From Roseibium salinum (lineage in GTDB: Bacteria > Pseudomonadota > Alphaproteobacteria > Rhizobiales > Stappiaceae), in NCBI RefSeq assembly GCF_026240905.1, contig NZ_JAPEVI010000003.1, forward strand, positions 1,054,001 through 1,118,000: a stretch of DNA of 64,000 bases. Direction: 5' to 3'. Positions 8,217-17,761 of the stretch are shown one piece after another (position 1 is the stretch's first letter; each line of letters starts with the position of its first letter). The notes under the pieces were generated by a model that saw only the letters and a program-made list of their open reading frames with translations, was not told the DNA's origin and searched no databases. The translations under genes and the position numbers were made by a program.

Positions 8217-9316
8217 CCGAAACATTGCTGCCGGCGAATGCAACGCCGATCGAAACCGCCCTCGATGAGGCGATCGATCCGGCAGCCGCAATCAATCCTG
8301 CGCTGGACTATATCTCCGGCTGGAAGCACAGCCTGCAGCCTTCCGACCTGAGGCCTTACCTGGTCCATGAATTCGGGATGGATGTGCTGTTGCCGTTCGT
8401 TTCGACCTATAGCGGTATTCTTGCACTGCGCCGGCCCTGGGGCGAAGTGAGGGGGACGCATGAGGCCGTCTATCAGGGGCTCGCAGTTGTCGGCTATTCC
8501 GGCACGCTGCTCGATCCGCCCGCCCGCCGACTGGCCTGGGCGGAGTTCCAGATCGATCTCGACCGCGTGCGGGACGAGCGCGCGGACCTCGACCGGATCG
8601 CCGGCATTGTCGATCTCAGCATTCCCGAGCGATCCAAGTTCCGGCGCGGCGTGCATGGCTATGATGTTCCGGCCGCCGAAGGCAGCCGGACGCGCTGGAG
8701 CGGTTCCAAATGGGCCAACGAGAGCGGCGTGCGCGTCAACGGCAAGGGACCGAAATGGTCCTTCGGCCGCTCCTATTCCCATGAGTACTCGCTGACGCAG
8801 GCGGACCTGACCGCGCTCGGCATCTGGATCCCGGAAATCGACAGCCAGCTTTGGGTCGACATGGACTTCCTCTGGACGACGGCGGACTTCCAGTGGTCGG
8901 ACGATGCCGAGCGCGCCAGGCGCGTGTCTCTGGCGACCAGCCTTCAGGAAATGCCGGTATGGCTGCGGTTCGCCGACAGCGGCGATCAGACGATCGGCTA
9001 TCGCAAGGCGGTCTGTCACGGCGTTGAGCAGGGCCTTAACGGCTATGCCTTCGGCACCGATTTCCTGACGCCAAGTCTTGTAAACCCGCTCGGTGTGCTC
9101 GTCTTCGCACGCACGGATTTCGGCGACGGTTTCGGCGCCGAGGCCGCATCCGTTTCCGTAGTCTTCGGCGCCACCGTCACCGACGCATCCCGGCCGGGCC
9201 GGCTCTGGCTTGATCCGGCCGGCCTTGTCGGTGGCACCGAAATCGCCCAGCTGCCGGTCTCGATCCTCTTTGGCGAGACGGTGCGCGAGCACGTCCAGTT
9301 CTTGATGAGGTTTTAA
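8213..9316 (+). CDS. tail protein I (P2 gpI-like, extended C-terminus)
   Basis: A 367-residue protein that starts by ATGA overlap with J. Residues 1-150 carry the P2 gpI pattern ('LLPANATPIETALDEAI', 'SDLRPYLVHEFGMDV', 'GTHEAVYQGLAVVGY'). P2 gpI is only about 175 residues. The added 200 residues are Trp/Asp-rich beta structure ('WVDMDFLWTTADFQW') and probably decorate the baseplate or receive the fibre protein encoded next. Confidence 0.85.
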   Translation: MTETLLPANATPIETALDEAIDPAAAINPALDYISGWKHSLQPSDLRPYLVHEFGMDVLLPFVSTYSGILALRRPWGEVRGTHEAVYQGLAVVGYSGTLLDPPARRLAWAEFQIDLDRVRDERADLDRIAGIVDLSIPERSKFRRGVHGYDVPAAEGSRTRWSGSKWANESGVRVNGKGPKWSFGRSYSHEYSLTQADLTALGIWIPEIDSQLWVDMDFLWTTADFQWSDDAERARRVSLATSLQEMPVWLRFADSGDQTIGYRKAVCHGVEQGLNGYAFGTDFLTPSLVNPLGVLVFARTDFGDGFGAEAASVSVVFGATVTDASRPGRLWLDPAGLVGGTEIAQLPVSILFGETVREHVQFLMRF

Positions 9317-12300
9317 ATGGCATTCGAACACGTCTCCGGCCTGCCCGCCGTTTTTGACCGCACGCCTCAGGCGCCTCATGAGCGGACGGCGCTGCTCTTT
9401 GCCGAGGACCGGCTTCTCCAGGCTGCGGAGTTCAATGAGCTTCAGGGGCTGGCCCGTCGCCGCTCTCAGGCCATCGGCAACCTGGTCGCGGCCAATGGCA
9501 ACCGGGTATCCGGTGCGGAAATCAAGATCGCGCTCGATATCGATCCCGAGAACCCGAATGTCACCCCGACCACCGCCAGCATCATCCTGCAGGCCGGCGA
9601 GATCTATATCGACGGCAATGTGCTTTCCGTTTCTGCGGCAACATTCGACAATGTCGCCATTGCCGGGGACGTGATTGTCGGCGTTCGCCGCGTCACCACC
9701 TATGTCGGCCATGAGGAAGATCCGTCGCTGGTCGGCCTGCAGCCAGGCAGCGATGCGGAAGGCGAGCCGGGAGCTTACCGCGTCAACGAGACCCTTGAAT
9801 GGGATCTGCTGCACCTGGGCGGCGACGGGGTGTTCGTTCAGGTCTATCAGGTCCGGGACGGCACGGTGGTCGATCAGACGGAGCCGCCCGCCCTGACAGG
9901 CGTCCTGGAGACTATCGCCCTTTATGACCGGGCGCGCGGACCGTACATCGTCTCGGGCTGCGACGTGACCGCGCTTGGCAGTGACGGCGAAGGCAAGCAG
10001 ATCTTTTCGATTTCCGCAGGCGAGGCCAACATTCAGGGCTGGCGGCGCACGCGGACCGATGCCTTTACCCTCTATCAGGCGGAAGATCCGGACCTGGAAC
10101 TTGTCTCGGCCGAGACCAAGACGTTTACCGATGGCGGCAGCGGCACGGCCGTCTTGACCGTTGGGCGGCCGCCGATCGACACCATCGTCTCGGCCGTCAT
10201 CACCAAGCAGGTCTCTGAAAACGTCACCCGTGGCCCGGTCCCCAACGGTCTCGACACGCTGCAAAAGGGATCGATCGTCCGCATCGAAAGCGTCACTCAG
10301 GGCGGAACCACATTCGATCCGTCCACCTATACGCTTGCCGGCGACGAGATCTCCTGGGCGCCTGCCGGCATTGAGCCGGCCTCGGGAAGCACCTATGTCG
10401 TCACGTATCTCTATTTCGAGCAGGTGGCCCCGGATGCCTTCGACGCCACGACGGTGACGCTGTCGGGCGGCGTCACAGATGAAACCGTGCTTTTGACCTA
10501 CAATTCCAGGATCCCGCGCAAGGATCTCATTTGCTTCAACGTCAACGGCATTCCGGAAATCATCAAGGGCATCTCCGCCCGCAAGGGCGCTCTGCCGCCG
10601 AAGGCTCCGGAGGGTCTTCTAAAGGTTGCCGAGATCCACAACACCTGGGACGGCACGCCCACGATCGTCAACAGCGGCACCAAGGTCGCGACCTATGAAG
10701 AGATCCGGGCGTATTTTGCACTGGTGCTGAAGGCGGTCGATCAGCTGAACCGGACGCTGATGGAACAGTCGGTTCCGGACAGCGCCGCGATCTCGGCGGA
10801 CGGCATCTTCACCGACAATTTTTTGAACGACTTCTATCGCGACGAGGGTGTGATCCAGACGGCGTCTGCCAACCAGGGCATCCTGCAGCTGCCGGTTTAT
10901 GAGGTCTTTGTCCAGTCCGTCGGCAGCCTGGAAATGCTGGACTATACGGAAGAGGTCATCATCTCTCAGCCGCTGGCAACCGGCATGATGAAGGTGAACC
11001 CCTACGCCAACTTCAATCCGATGCCGGGCGATCTGCTGCTCAATCCGAACGTGGATTTCTGGACGGAAACCGAAACGCAGTGGACGTCGGACGTGACGCG
11101 GGAGTTCACGGCCGCGCCCGGGCAGTCGCCGGGCCGGTCGACAATTACCGAGGAAGTCGATCAGTCCACCCGCGCAGCCGAATTCCTGCGGCAGCTCAAC
11201 GTCGATTTCGTTCTGGAAGGATTTGCGCCGAACGAGGAGCTGCAGAGCCTGTTCTTCGGCGGCCGGGATGTCACGCCGGCCGGTCCGCTGGTCGCGGACG
11301 GCACCGGGCAAATCACCGGCACGATCCAGATCCCGGCGCGCACGCCGGCCGGCACGCATGCGGTAACGGCGGAAGGCTCTGCGGGCGGCTTCGCCGAGGC
11401 CTCGTTTGTAGGTGCCGGCGAGATCACGGTTGAGGTCATGCGGCGCGTTCACCTGGTCACGCGATCGGCGCCGCCGCCGGTGATCAACATCATCAACAAC
11501 ATCACGCGCGTGGTGAACGTCACCAACACGCGGGTGAACGACAACATGGCCGGCAACGGCAGCGGCCGCGAAGGCGGAATGAACTCCGATCCGCTCGCCT
11601 GGACGTTCGTGCCGCCGTTCGACTGCTTCAACCTGGGCTTCGACGTCGAGGTTGCCGCAGTTGGGGACCCAAGCAACGGATTGCGCTGCCAGCTGGCCAC
11701 CACCCTCAACGGCTATCCGACAAACGAGGTGCTTGCGGATATCTTTGTTCCCATGGCCGGTGTCCAGGTTGGCGACGTCCTGAAACCGCGGTGGCGCATG
11801 CCACGGTTCACGAGTGCGTCTGAGAAATACTGCATCGTCATCATGACCGACGATCCGGACCACGCGCTGAAGGTCGCGACCCTGGGCGAAGTGGTTCCGG
11901 AAACCCAGCAGCTCGTCTCATCGCAGCCCTACACCAACGGCGTGCTCTATTCCGGGTCCAACCGGACCGAATGGGTGGCCCACCACGAAAAGGACCTGAA
12001 GGTCGATATCGTTGCCGCAAAGTTCTCTCCGACCACGAAGACGATCCAGCTTTATGAAGGCCCGGTCGAAGCGATCACGGATTTTCTTGTCCGTGGGACC
12101 GTCGAGCTGCAGTCGTCTGCGGCGCGGTTCCGCTACGAGCTGGAGCGGGCGAACGGCGAGGTCATTCGCCTGGCGCCGGGCCAGGCGCTTGAGTTCGACG
12201 ATTATGTTTCTGAGACGATCAAGCTGCGGGCGGTCCTTACCGGCACGGACTACTTGTCCCCGGTGCTCTGGCCCGGAACCACGATCATCGGCGGCCAGCT

Positions 12301-12601
12301 GCAGGAGCAGGCCGACTATGTCACCAAACACTTCACCATCGACGGCGGGATCGGCTTCCGGGCGCTCTTTGATCGGTTCCTGCCGGCCGGCGCGAACGTG
12401 ACGCTCTCGGTCGATGCCGGCGACGACAATTGGCAGGTCGTGCCGCAGGAGGCCGCGCGGGCGCTTGGGCAGGGCTGGACCGAACCCAAACACACGCTCG
12501 GCGGCTTCACCGCACCCAACGGCGGCCGCGTGAAAGTCACCCTGAACGGGACGCCTGCGGCCCGCCCGTCCATCGCGCGTCTGCGCGCCTACGGCTATTG
12601 A
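9317..12601 (+). CDS. large baseplate/tail fibre protein with DUF4815-like N-terminus
   Basis: A 1094-residue structural protein that begins one base after the gpI stop. The N-terminal 450 residues look like the DUF4815 phage family ('VSGLPAVFDRTPQAPHERTA', 'AAEFNELQGLARRRSQAIGN', 'AGEIYIDGNVLSVSAATFDN'). The middle and C-terminal parts are beta-rich and Gly/Thr-rich, with a short Asn-rich coiled stretch 'NIINNITRVVNVTNTRVND' that may trimerise. Position after I and before the fibre suggests a baseplate extension or fibre base. Domain identity is from memory of the family, not from a search. Confidence 0.75.
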   Translation: MAFEHVSGLPAVFDRTPQAPHERTALLFAEDRLLQAAEFNELQGLARRRSQAIGNLVAANGNRVSGAEIKIALDIDPENPNVTPTTASIILQAGEIYIDGNVLSVSAATFDNVAIAGDVIVGVRRVTTYVGHEEDPSLVGLQPGSDAEGEPGAYRVNETLEWDLLHLGGDGVFVQVYQVRDGTVVDQTEPPALTGVLETIALYDRARGPYIVSGCDVTALGSDGEGKQIFSISAGEANIQGWRRTRTDAFTLYQAEDPDLELVSAETKTFTDGGSGTAVLTVGRPPIDTIVSAVITKQVSENVTRGPVPNGLDTLQKGSIVRIESVTQGGTTFDPSTYTLAGDEISWAPAGIEPASGSTYVVTYLYFEQVAPDAFDATTVTLSGGVTDETVLLTYNSRIPRKDLICFNVNGIPEIIKGISARKGALPPKAPEGLLKVAEIHNTWDGTPTIVNSGTKVATYEEIRAYFALVLKAVDQLNRTLMEQSVPDSAAISADGIFTDNFLNDFYRDEGVIQTASANQGILQLPVYEVFVQSVGSLEMLDYTEEVIISQPLATGMMKVNPYANFNPMPGDLLLNPNVDFWTETETQWTSDVTREFTAAPGQSPGRSTITEEVDQSTRAAEFLRQLNVDFVLEGFAPNEELQSLFFGGRDVTPAGPLVADGTGQITGTIQIPARTPAGTHAVTAEGSAGGFAEASFVGAGEITVEVMRRVHLVTRSAPPPVINIINNITRVVNVTNTRVNDNMAGNGSGREGGMNSDPLAWTFVPPFDCFNLGFDVEVAAVGDPSNGLRCQLATTLNGYPTNEVLADIFVPMAGVQVGDVLKPRWRMPRFTSASEKYCIVIMTDDPDHALKVATLGEVVPETQQLVSSQPYTNGVLYSGSNRTEWVAHHEKDLKVDIVAAKFSPTTKTIQLYEGPVEAITDFLVRGTVELQSSAARFRYELERANGEVIRLAPGQALEFDDYVSETIKLRAVLTGTDYLSPVLWPGTTIIGGQLQEQADYVTKHFTIDGGIGFRALFDRFLPAGANVTLSVDAGDDNWQVVPQEAARALGQGWTEPKHTLGGFTAPNGGRVKVTLNGTPAARPSIARLRAYGY

Positions 12602-12612
12602 TGAGGTAACCG

Positions 12613-14433
12613 ATGCCGACAGATGCTGTAACGGTCCATAACCAGATCCCGAAGCCGGACGAGGCCAACACCCTCCAGTACGACATGGGCCGGCTGAAGC
12701 TGGCGATGGACCTGATCGATACGCTGATTTTCGCGCTCAACGGCGAGTTGGCGGCAAAGGCAGCTTCGGTCCACGGGCACGCAATCACCGATGTCACCGG
12801 CCTGCAGAACGAGCTGGATCAACTGTCCCAGCAGATCGCAAGCAAGCCGGGCACCCTGGCGGGCTTGAGCGACACGAACACCGCCGACGTCACCCATGGC
12901 ATGGTGCTGCAGTACCTGACCGGGGCATGGCAGGCGGTTGCCGCCAAGGCTTCGTTCTTCGCGGTCGATCCGATCTCGGGGCTCACGGCGAACAACGTCC
13001 AGGACGCCATTGCGGAACTGAAGGGCAATATTGTCAGCATCCTCGGTGCCGCGCCCGAGACCCTGGACACGCTGAACGAACTGGCGGCCGCTCTCGGCGA
13101 CGATCCCAATTTTGCCGCTACGGTCACCACGCAGCTCGGCCAGAAGGCAAACTCGGCGGATCTTGGAGCACATGCCACACAGGCTCCGGAACCGGCTCGG
13201 CAGACGCTCGGCGTCGAAGTCCAGACCAGGGTTACCGGCGACACGCCCGAGTTCTACGACCCGTCCTCCGCGACCTGGAAGAAATTCGGCAGCGGTGGCG
13301 GGGCTCCGGTCGGGTCGGTCATGCCCTGGTTCTCGGACACGCCGCCGAGCGATCTTTGGCTGATCATCAAGGATCAGAACCAGGTGTTCAGCCGGGCACT
13401 GTTCCCGCAGCTGTTTGATGTGCTTGCGCCGGAACGCACGGTCGTCTTCACCAACGGCTCTGCGGTCGTCACCGGCATCGGCTCGGACAACGGGTTCGCG
13501 CCAGGCATTCCGGTTGAAGGCGCGGGCATCCCGGCGGGGGCGACGATCCAGTCAGTCGATGGGCCCAGCCAAGTCACTCTGAGCGCCGCCGCAACTGCCG
13601 ACGGGACCACCTGCCGAGTGTTCCGGTATGGCAACGGTGACGGCAGCACGACGGCGGGTCTCCCGAACCTTGCTGGCCGCTATATGCGCGGTTGGGATCC
13701 GTCCGCTCTGATCAACGTGGATGCTGGCGGCGCGCTCGGGATCACGCAGGAACACGCCATCGAGAATATCACCGGTGAGGTGGGTTATCGTATCGAGAAT
13801 GACACCACGGCGCTCGGTGCCTTTTACAGGGACGATAGCAACAAGTGGCACTACACGAACTCAAGTGGTGACGGTGCTTCCGATGGTGCTGCCTTTGATG
13901 CCTCCCGCGTCGTCAACACCTCCGAGAGTGAAACACGCGGTAAAGAGGTCGTCGGCACCTGGATCATTAAAGTTGCCGATGGTGTGGATGACCCGGCGAT
14001 CCTGAACGCGAATGACGTTGTGCAGGACGTTGCCCAAAACACCGCGGACATTGCGCAGAATACGTCGGACATTGCCGCACTGCAGAGTTCCGCGCTGACC
14101 TATGTGGAGTTGGAGACCACCTCTTACACTTGGGGTGTTTGGTACACCATGGCGCACGGTCTGGGGAAACGCCCGAAGACCGTACAGCTTTTTGCAGAGT
14201 GCACAGTGGCCACCTCAGGCTACGCAGTCGGGGAGCGTGCGCTTCTCGGTACGGTGGACAGATCGAACAATGACGGCTCGGCCTACAACTACGGTATCGG
14301 CCTGTCCTATGACGAGACTTCCGTCCACTGGGCATCCGGATCGCAGGCCATGCGGATCACGCCACGAAACAGCGGGGGGACCATGGCTCCCTCATCTTCG
14401 AACTTCAAGATCGTTGCGGTGGTAGGTGCTTGA
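12613..14433 (+). CDS. tail fibre protein with collar-type domain
   Basis: A 606-residue receptor-binding fibre candidate (P2 gpH position). The N-terminal region has coiled-coil and repeat character ('AITDVTGLQNELDQLSQQIA'). A segment typical of phage fibres follows ('LDTLNELAAALGDDPNFAAT'), then a tail-collar-like domain ('GSVMPWFSDTPPSDLW ... LPNLAGRYMRGWDP'). The C-terminus (about 490-606) contains a short heptad run ('VAQNTADIAQNTSDIAAL') and an unrelated beta domain that probably contacts the host surface. The next gene overlaps its stop codon. Confidence 0.85.
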   Translation: MPTDAVTVHNQIPKPDEANTLQYDMGRLKLAMDLIDTLIFALNGELAAKAASVHGHAITDVTGLQNELDQLSQQIASKPGTLAGLSDTNTADVTHGMVLQYLTGAWQAVAAKASFFAVDPISGLTANNVQDAIAELKGNIVSILGAAPETLDTLNELAAALGDDPNFAATVTTQLGQKANSADLGAHATQAPEPARQTLGVEVQTRVTGDTPEFYDPSSATWKKFGSGGGAPVGSVMPWFSDTPPSDLWLIIKDQNQVFSRALFPQLFDVLAPERTVVFTNGSAVVTGIGSDNGFAPGIPVEGAGIPAGATIQSVDGPSQVTLSAAATADGTTCRVFRYGNGDGSTTAGLPNLAGRYMRGWDPSALINVDAGGALGITQEHAIENITGEVGYRIENDTTALGAFYRDDSNKWHYTNSSGDGASDGAAFDASRVVNTSESETRGKEVVGTWIIKVADGVDDPAILNANDVVQDVAQNTADIAQNTSDIAALQSSALTYVELETTSYTWGVWYTMAHGLGKRPKTVQLFAECTVATSGYAVGERALLGTVDRSNNDGSAYNYGIGLSYDETSVHWASGSQAMRITPRNSGGTMAPSSSNFKIVAVVGA

Positions 14434-14867
14434 TGATCAGAACATACGTAAACCCGGATGGTACGGACCCGGTTGTCGTCGTTCCGCAGGTGATCAACGG
14501 CAATCCCGTATACGCACCCGCGCCTGCGGGAAAGGTACTCGTTCCAGGCGAACCGAGCATCCCGAACCCGGTATGGGATTTCGAGGCGGAGGCGTTCGTG
14601 GAGCGGAAACTATCACGTGACGAGCTTCCTCCGCTGACGGCTCGCCGGTTCCGTCTGGGTCTCATCAGAGCCAAGCGCTCCCTGTCTGAGGTGGATGCGG
14701 CAATCGCAGCGATCCCGGATCAAGCCGAGCGGGAGGAAGCGGAAGTTGAGTGGATGTTTGCGACGAAGTTTGAACGGCTCCATCCCCTGATCGAGCGCCT
14801 CGCACCAGCCCTCAATTTCACGGACGAAGAGGTCGACACGCTCTGGCGCAGTGCCCTGCAGCTTTGA
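14433..14867 (+). CDS. putative tail fibre assembly chaperone
   Basis: A 144-residue protein whose ATG overlaps the fibre stop codon (TGATGA). The N-terminal third is Pro/Val-rich. The C-terminal two-thirds is helical ('LTARRFRLGLIRAKRSLSEV', 'EEAEVEWMFATKFERLHPLI') and ends FTDEEVDTLWRSALQL. Small genes with this ending commonly follow fibre genes in alphaproteobacterial phages, where a chaperone for fibre folding sits. The function is inferred from position. A relic of a second copy of its last 16 codons lies 600 bases downstream. Confidence 0.6.
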   Translation: MIRTYVNPDGTDPVVVVPQVINGNPVYAPAPAGKVLVPGEPSIPNPVWDFEAEAFVERKLSRDELPPLTARRFRLGLIRAKRSLSEVDAAIAAIPDQAEREEAEVEWMFATKFERLHPLIERLAPALNFTDEEVDTLWRSALQL

Positions 14868-15017
14868 AACAGATATCGCGCGTCGGTCTGACGGCCCTCA
14901 AAATTCGCAGATCCAAGTCGCCAAGCCGCTCCGATGAGTTTATACTTAATTGCCATATGAATAGGAATTCACTGCTCTGGTGCTTGCAATAGATCAATTA
15001 GCGTGGGAGGGGAGCTC

Positions 15018-15227
15018 ATGCCGTTGACTGCAGTTGTTGAACCCGAGGAACTGAAGAAGCTGACCAAGGTATTGGACGACTATTGCCTGGAACGCAACAT
15101 TCCTGCCGGCGACGGACGCGATAATGTCGCGTACCGAATTCTGGGACTATACAAGAACGGCGTGACAGACGCCGAGAACCTGAAGGCGGCTCTAGAGAAT
15201 TCTGGAAGCCTTGACGCCACTGGTTGA
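15018..15227 (+). CDS. small helical protein, probable phage cargo (moron)
   Basis: A 69-residue protein with a purine-rich ribosome-binding stretch (GGAGGGGAG) ahead of the ATG; a GTG at 15003 is in frame but lies before that site. The sequence is helical and acidic ('PEELKKLTKVLDDYCLERNI', 'ILGLYKNGVTDAENLKAALE'). It resembles small proteins found repeatedly on rhizobial chromosomes. It sits alone between the fibre chaperone and a strong terminator, an arrangement typical of a separately expressed cargo gene. The function is unknown. Confidence 0.6.
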   Translation: MPLTAVVEPEELKKLTKVLDDYCLERNIPAGDGRDNVAYRILGLYKNGVTDAENLKAALENSGSLDATG

Positions 15228-15324
15228 GCACACAAAGCTTCAAAATTCGAACTGACCTATCTGCACTGCCGTTGTGTGTATCGGGTCTATCTGGCAAGGT
15301 GGTGGGGCACGTCAACGTGCATCT

Positions 15325-15352
15325 GGGCTGACGACCGTCAGCCCCTTTTTTT
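15325..15352 (+). terminator. strong rho-independent terminator
   Basis: GGGCTGAC/GTCAGCCC perfect 8-bp stem with a 4-base loop and seven T. It closes the small cargo gene at 15018. Confidence 0.85.
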
Positions 15353-15458
15353 GCCCATTCCCCCGATGCCGACCGCTGTTTGAACCGCCCTTAAAGCCCC
15401 GGCCGGAGACAGCGAAGTTATGAGCGCAATCGTCCCAAATGTTGGTACCCGCGTCTGT

Positions 15459-15509
15459 TTCGCGGAAGAGGAAATCGACGCGCTTTGGCAGAGCACTTTG
15501 CAGCTCTGA
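15459..15509 (+). pseudogene. relic of a second fibre-chaperone gene (3' end only)
   Basis: The reading frame FAEEEIDALWQSTLQL-stop matches the last 16 residues of the chaperone ending at 14867 (FTDEEVDTLWRSALQL-stop) at 10 of 16 positions. No homologous sequence is visible upstream of it. It looks like the remaining 3' end of an earlier chaperone gene that was left behind when the preceding block was inserted or exchanged. Confidence 0.65.
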
Positions 15510-15535
15510 TTACCCCTACACGGCAAACCACACGC

Positions 15536-15558
15536 ACCGCCCTTGAGGCGGTTTTTTT
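15536..15558 (+). terminator. rho-independent terminator before sheath gene
   Basis: ACCGCC/GGCGGT stem with a 5-base loop followed by six T. It probably ended the original fibre-chaperone transcript, being placed just after the chaperone relic. Confidence 0.75.
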
Positions 15559-15582
15559 ATGCCTGCCCAGATGGAGTGAGAA

Positions 15583-16818
15583 ATGACGAAACCCATTTTC
15601 GGAATGTCGTTCACGCGTCCGGACGACGAGATCGTTCCGGCGCTTGGCGCGGATTTTTCGCAGACGCTGCTGATCGAAACGTCGGAAGACGCTTCCGCGG
15701 CTTCCTATCCGTTGGATACGCCGGTGCGGTTCTCCACCAGCGACGCGGCTGCAATGGCGGATCTCGGGACCGGTCTCCTGGCCGATGCCGTCAATGGCAT
15801 CCACGCCCAGCTGTCGGATCTCAATGCCGGTGCGGATGTGACAGTGGTTCGCGTTGCCGAAGGCGTTGACGCGGCCACGACCGCCGCCTCGATCGCCGCC
15901 ATCGTCGACGGCATTGCCGGCATTCCGTCCGCGGTCAACAAAACGCCGCGCATTGTCGTTGCGGGCCGGACGGCCTGGCGCCCGGATCTCGATACCACGA
16001 ACCCGGTCATTGCCGCGTTGGAAGCCAATCTCGGCAAGATCCTGGCTGTCGCCCCGGTGGATGTGGACGACACCTCGGCCGCGAACGCGATCGATGCCCG
16101 TGAAACCATGACCTCCGAACGCCTGATGCCGATCGGTGTTGCTGCCCGGGTGTGGGACGGCGCGCAGGTGGTCACCCGGCCGATGTCGCCCCGCGTTGCC
16201 GGCCTGATGATCCGGATCGACAACCAGGTCGGCGGGGGGCTGCCGTTCCATCCGTTTGCCAATCGGCCGATTTTCGGCCTGGCCGGCATCAGCCGCAAGA
16301 TCCCGTTTTCGACGCTGGACGGCTCAACGGAAGGCCAGCAGCTGCTGGCGGCCAATGTGTCGATCGTTGCCGAGGGCGAGACCGGCGTCGATGGCGCGGT
16401 CGCCGATGGCGGATACCGTTTCATCGGCACGGATAACGCGCACACCGGCGAGCTGTGGGAACAAATCCACCAGGTGCGCGGGACCGATTACATCGTCACG
16501 CAGATCATCGAAATCACCAACCAGTTCCTCGGCCGAAGGGTCTCCGCCGACACGGTCGAGGCCTGGATCAACTCCATCGCCTTTGCGCTTCGCGACCACG
16601 TCAACGCTGGCAACATCATCGGCTATACGCCGCGCAGTCAGATGTTCAAGGCCAGCCAGAACAGCCCTGAGAATATCCGCCTGGGTCATCTGAAGCTGGA
16701 TATCGGTATCGAGCCGTCCCCGGTCTTCAAGCTGGCGGAGCACGAGATCCGCCGCTGGCGGCCGGCCGTCGAGGGGCTGGTGAACGAGATCATCGCACGT
16801 CTCGCGAATGACGCCTGA
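15583..16818 (+). CDS. contractile tail sheath protein (P2 FI-like)
   Basis: A 411-residue sheath protein of normal length. Recognisable elements include the N-terminal 'FGMSFTRPDDEIVPALGADF', the Rossmann-like 'TPRIVVAGRTAWRPD' segment, 'RVWDGAQVVTRPMSPRVAGL', and the conserved C-terminal part 'QIHQVRGTDYIVTQIIEITN'. The sheath surrounds the tube and drives spike injection by contraction. The ATG has a GGAGTGAG ribosome-binding site. Confidence 0.95.
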   Translation: MTKPIFGMSFTRPDDEIVPALGADFSQTLLIETSEDASAASYPLDTPVRFSTSDAAAMADLGTGLLADAVNGIHAQLSDLNAGADVTVVRVAEGVDAATTAASIAAIVDGIAGIPSAVNKTPRIVVAGRTAWRPDLDTTNPVIAALEANLGKILAVAPVDVDDTSAANAIDARETMTSERLMPIGVAARVWDGAQVVTRPMSPRVAGLMIRIDNQVGGGLPFHPFANRPIFGLAGISRKIPFSTLDGSTEGQQLLAANVSIVAEGETGVDGAVADGGYRFIGTDNAHTGELWEQIHQVRGTDYIVTQIIEITNQFLGRRVSADTVEAWINSIAFALRDHVNAGNIIGYTPRSQMFKASQNSPENIRLGHLKLDIGIEPSPVFKLAEHEIRRWRPAVEGLVNEIIARLANDA

Positions 16819-16875
16819 TCGGGCGTCGCTCTCTTCATAACGCGTCCAAAAATCACGACAGATCAGGAACAGATC

Positions 16876-17388
16876 ATGCAGACGATTTACATGCTGACGG
16901 CCGTTGACGTTCGCCGGGCCGAAAAGGAAGGCACGTCGCGTGCAAATGCGATATCCAAGCTGACCATCCCGCCAGTCAAGTTCATCACCGCCAAACATAG
17001 CCCTGGCGGGGGCGTCATGGGTGTTGACTGGACGGTGCCGCGCATTGAGCCGCTGGAGCCTGCCTTCATGATCAGGGGGCTCGACAAGGAAATCTTCGTC
17101 GGGCTCGGCCATCGTGACCGTTGGGTCTTTGCAGGTTCCTATAAAGATTTGCGCACGGGCAAAAACGTCTCGGCCCGCGCAATCATCGAGGGGGCGATCG
17201 TCGAGTGGGAACCGGACGAGAGCGACCCGGAAGACTTCCAGGGCTGCAATCACGCGCTGAAGGAAGTCACGCATTTCGAGCTGATCCTCGACGGTGAAGA
17301 ACTCTACTACATCGACTTCTGGGAGCGGATCATGCGGCGGAACGGCGAGGATCTCTTCGAAGGCGTCCGCGGCGCCCTGGGCGCGTAG
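16876..17388 (+). CDS. major tail tube protein (P2 FII-like)
   Basis: A 170-residue tube protein that polymerises as hexameric rings inside the sheath. Family features are 'GGGVMGVDWTVPRIEPLEPA', 'KEIFVGLGHRDRWVFAGSYK', and 'HALKEVTHFELILDGEELYY'. It directly follows the sheath gene, as in P2, and ends before a terminator. Confidence 0.95.
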   Translation: MQTIYMLTAVDVRRAEKEGTSRANAISKLTIPPVKFITAKHSPGGGVMGVDWTVPRIEPLEPAFMIRGLDKEIFVGLGHRDRWVFAGSYKDLRTGKNVSARAIIEGAIVEWEPDESDPEDFQGCNHALKEVTHFELILDGEELYYIDFWERIMRRNGEDLFEGVRGALGA

Positions 17389-17419
17389 GCCACCCTTCAA
17401 TCACCAATCATTCCAGCAG

Positions 17420-17440
17420 CCGGGTCAAAGCCCGGTTTTT
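17420..17440 (+). terminator. rho-independent terminator between tube and E genes
   Basis: CCGGG/CCCGG stem with a 6-base loop and five T. It would reduce transcription of the assembly chaperone relative to the abundant sheath and tube. Confidence 0.65.
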
Positions 17441-17455
17441 CTTTCGAGGTAACCC

Positions 17456-17761
17456 ATGTCCAACAAGGTGAAATCCGTCGACGTACCGCTTGATGAGCCG
17501 GTCGAGCATGATGGCGTCAAATACGAAAAGCTCACGCTGCGCCGGATGAAAGCGGGCGATACGCTCGTGGCGGAAGGCGAGGAAAGCGAGGCGCGGGCAG
17601 GTTTCAAGCTGTATGCGGCTCTTGCAGGCGTGCCGTTCGAGGTAATTGCAGACCTCGATCTCGACGACTTCATGACGTTGGTCGAGAAGGCGGCGCCCCT
17701 TATGGGAAAGTCTGGCGCCGGCATGCTGGAGGATCTGAAGAAGGCGCTGGCAAAAGCGTAG
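17456..17761 (+). CDS. tail assembly chaperone E (P2 gpE-like)
   Basis: A 101-residue protein of the P2 gpE / FluMu gp41 type. It has an N-terminal beta part ('PVEHDGVKYEKLTLRRMKAG') and a helical C-terminus ('FMTLVEKAAPLMGKSGAGML'). It acts before tube polymerisation by binding the tape measure. Its last codons (GCA AAA GCG TAG) contain a run of four A where a -1 shift would enter the downstream E' frame. Confidence 0.88.
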   Translation: MSNKVKSVDVPLDEPVEHDGVKYEKLTLRRMKAGDTLVAEGEESEARAGFKLYAALAGVPFEVIADLDLDDFMTLVEKAAPLMGKSGAGMLEDLKKALAKA

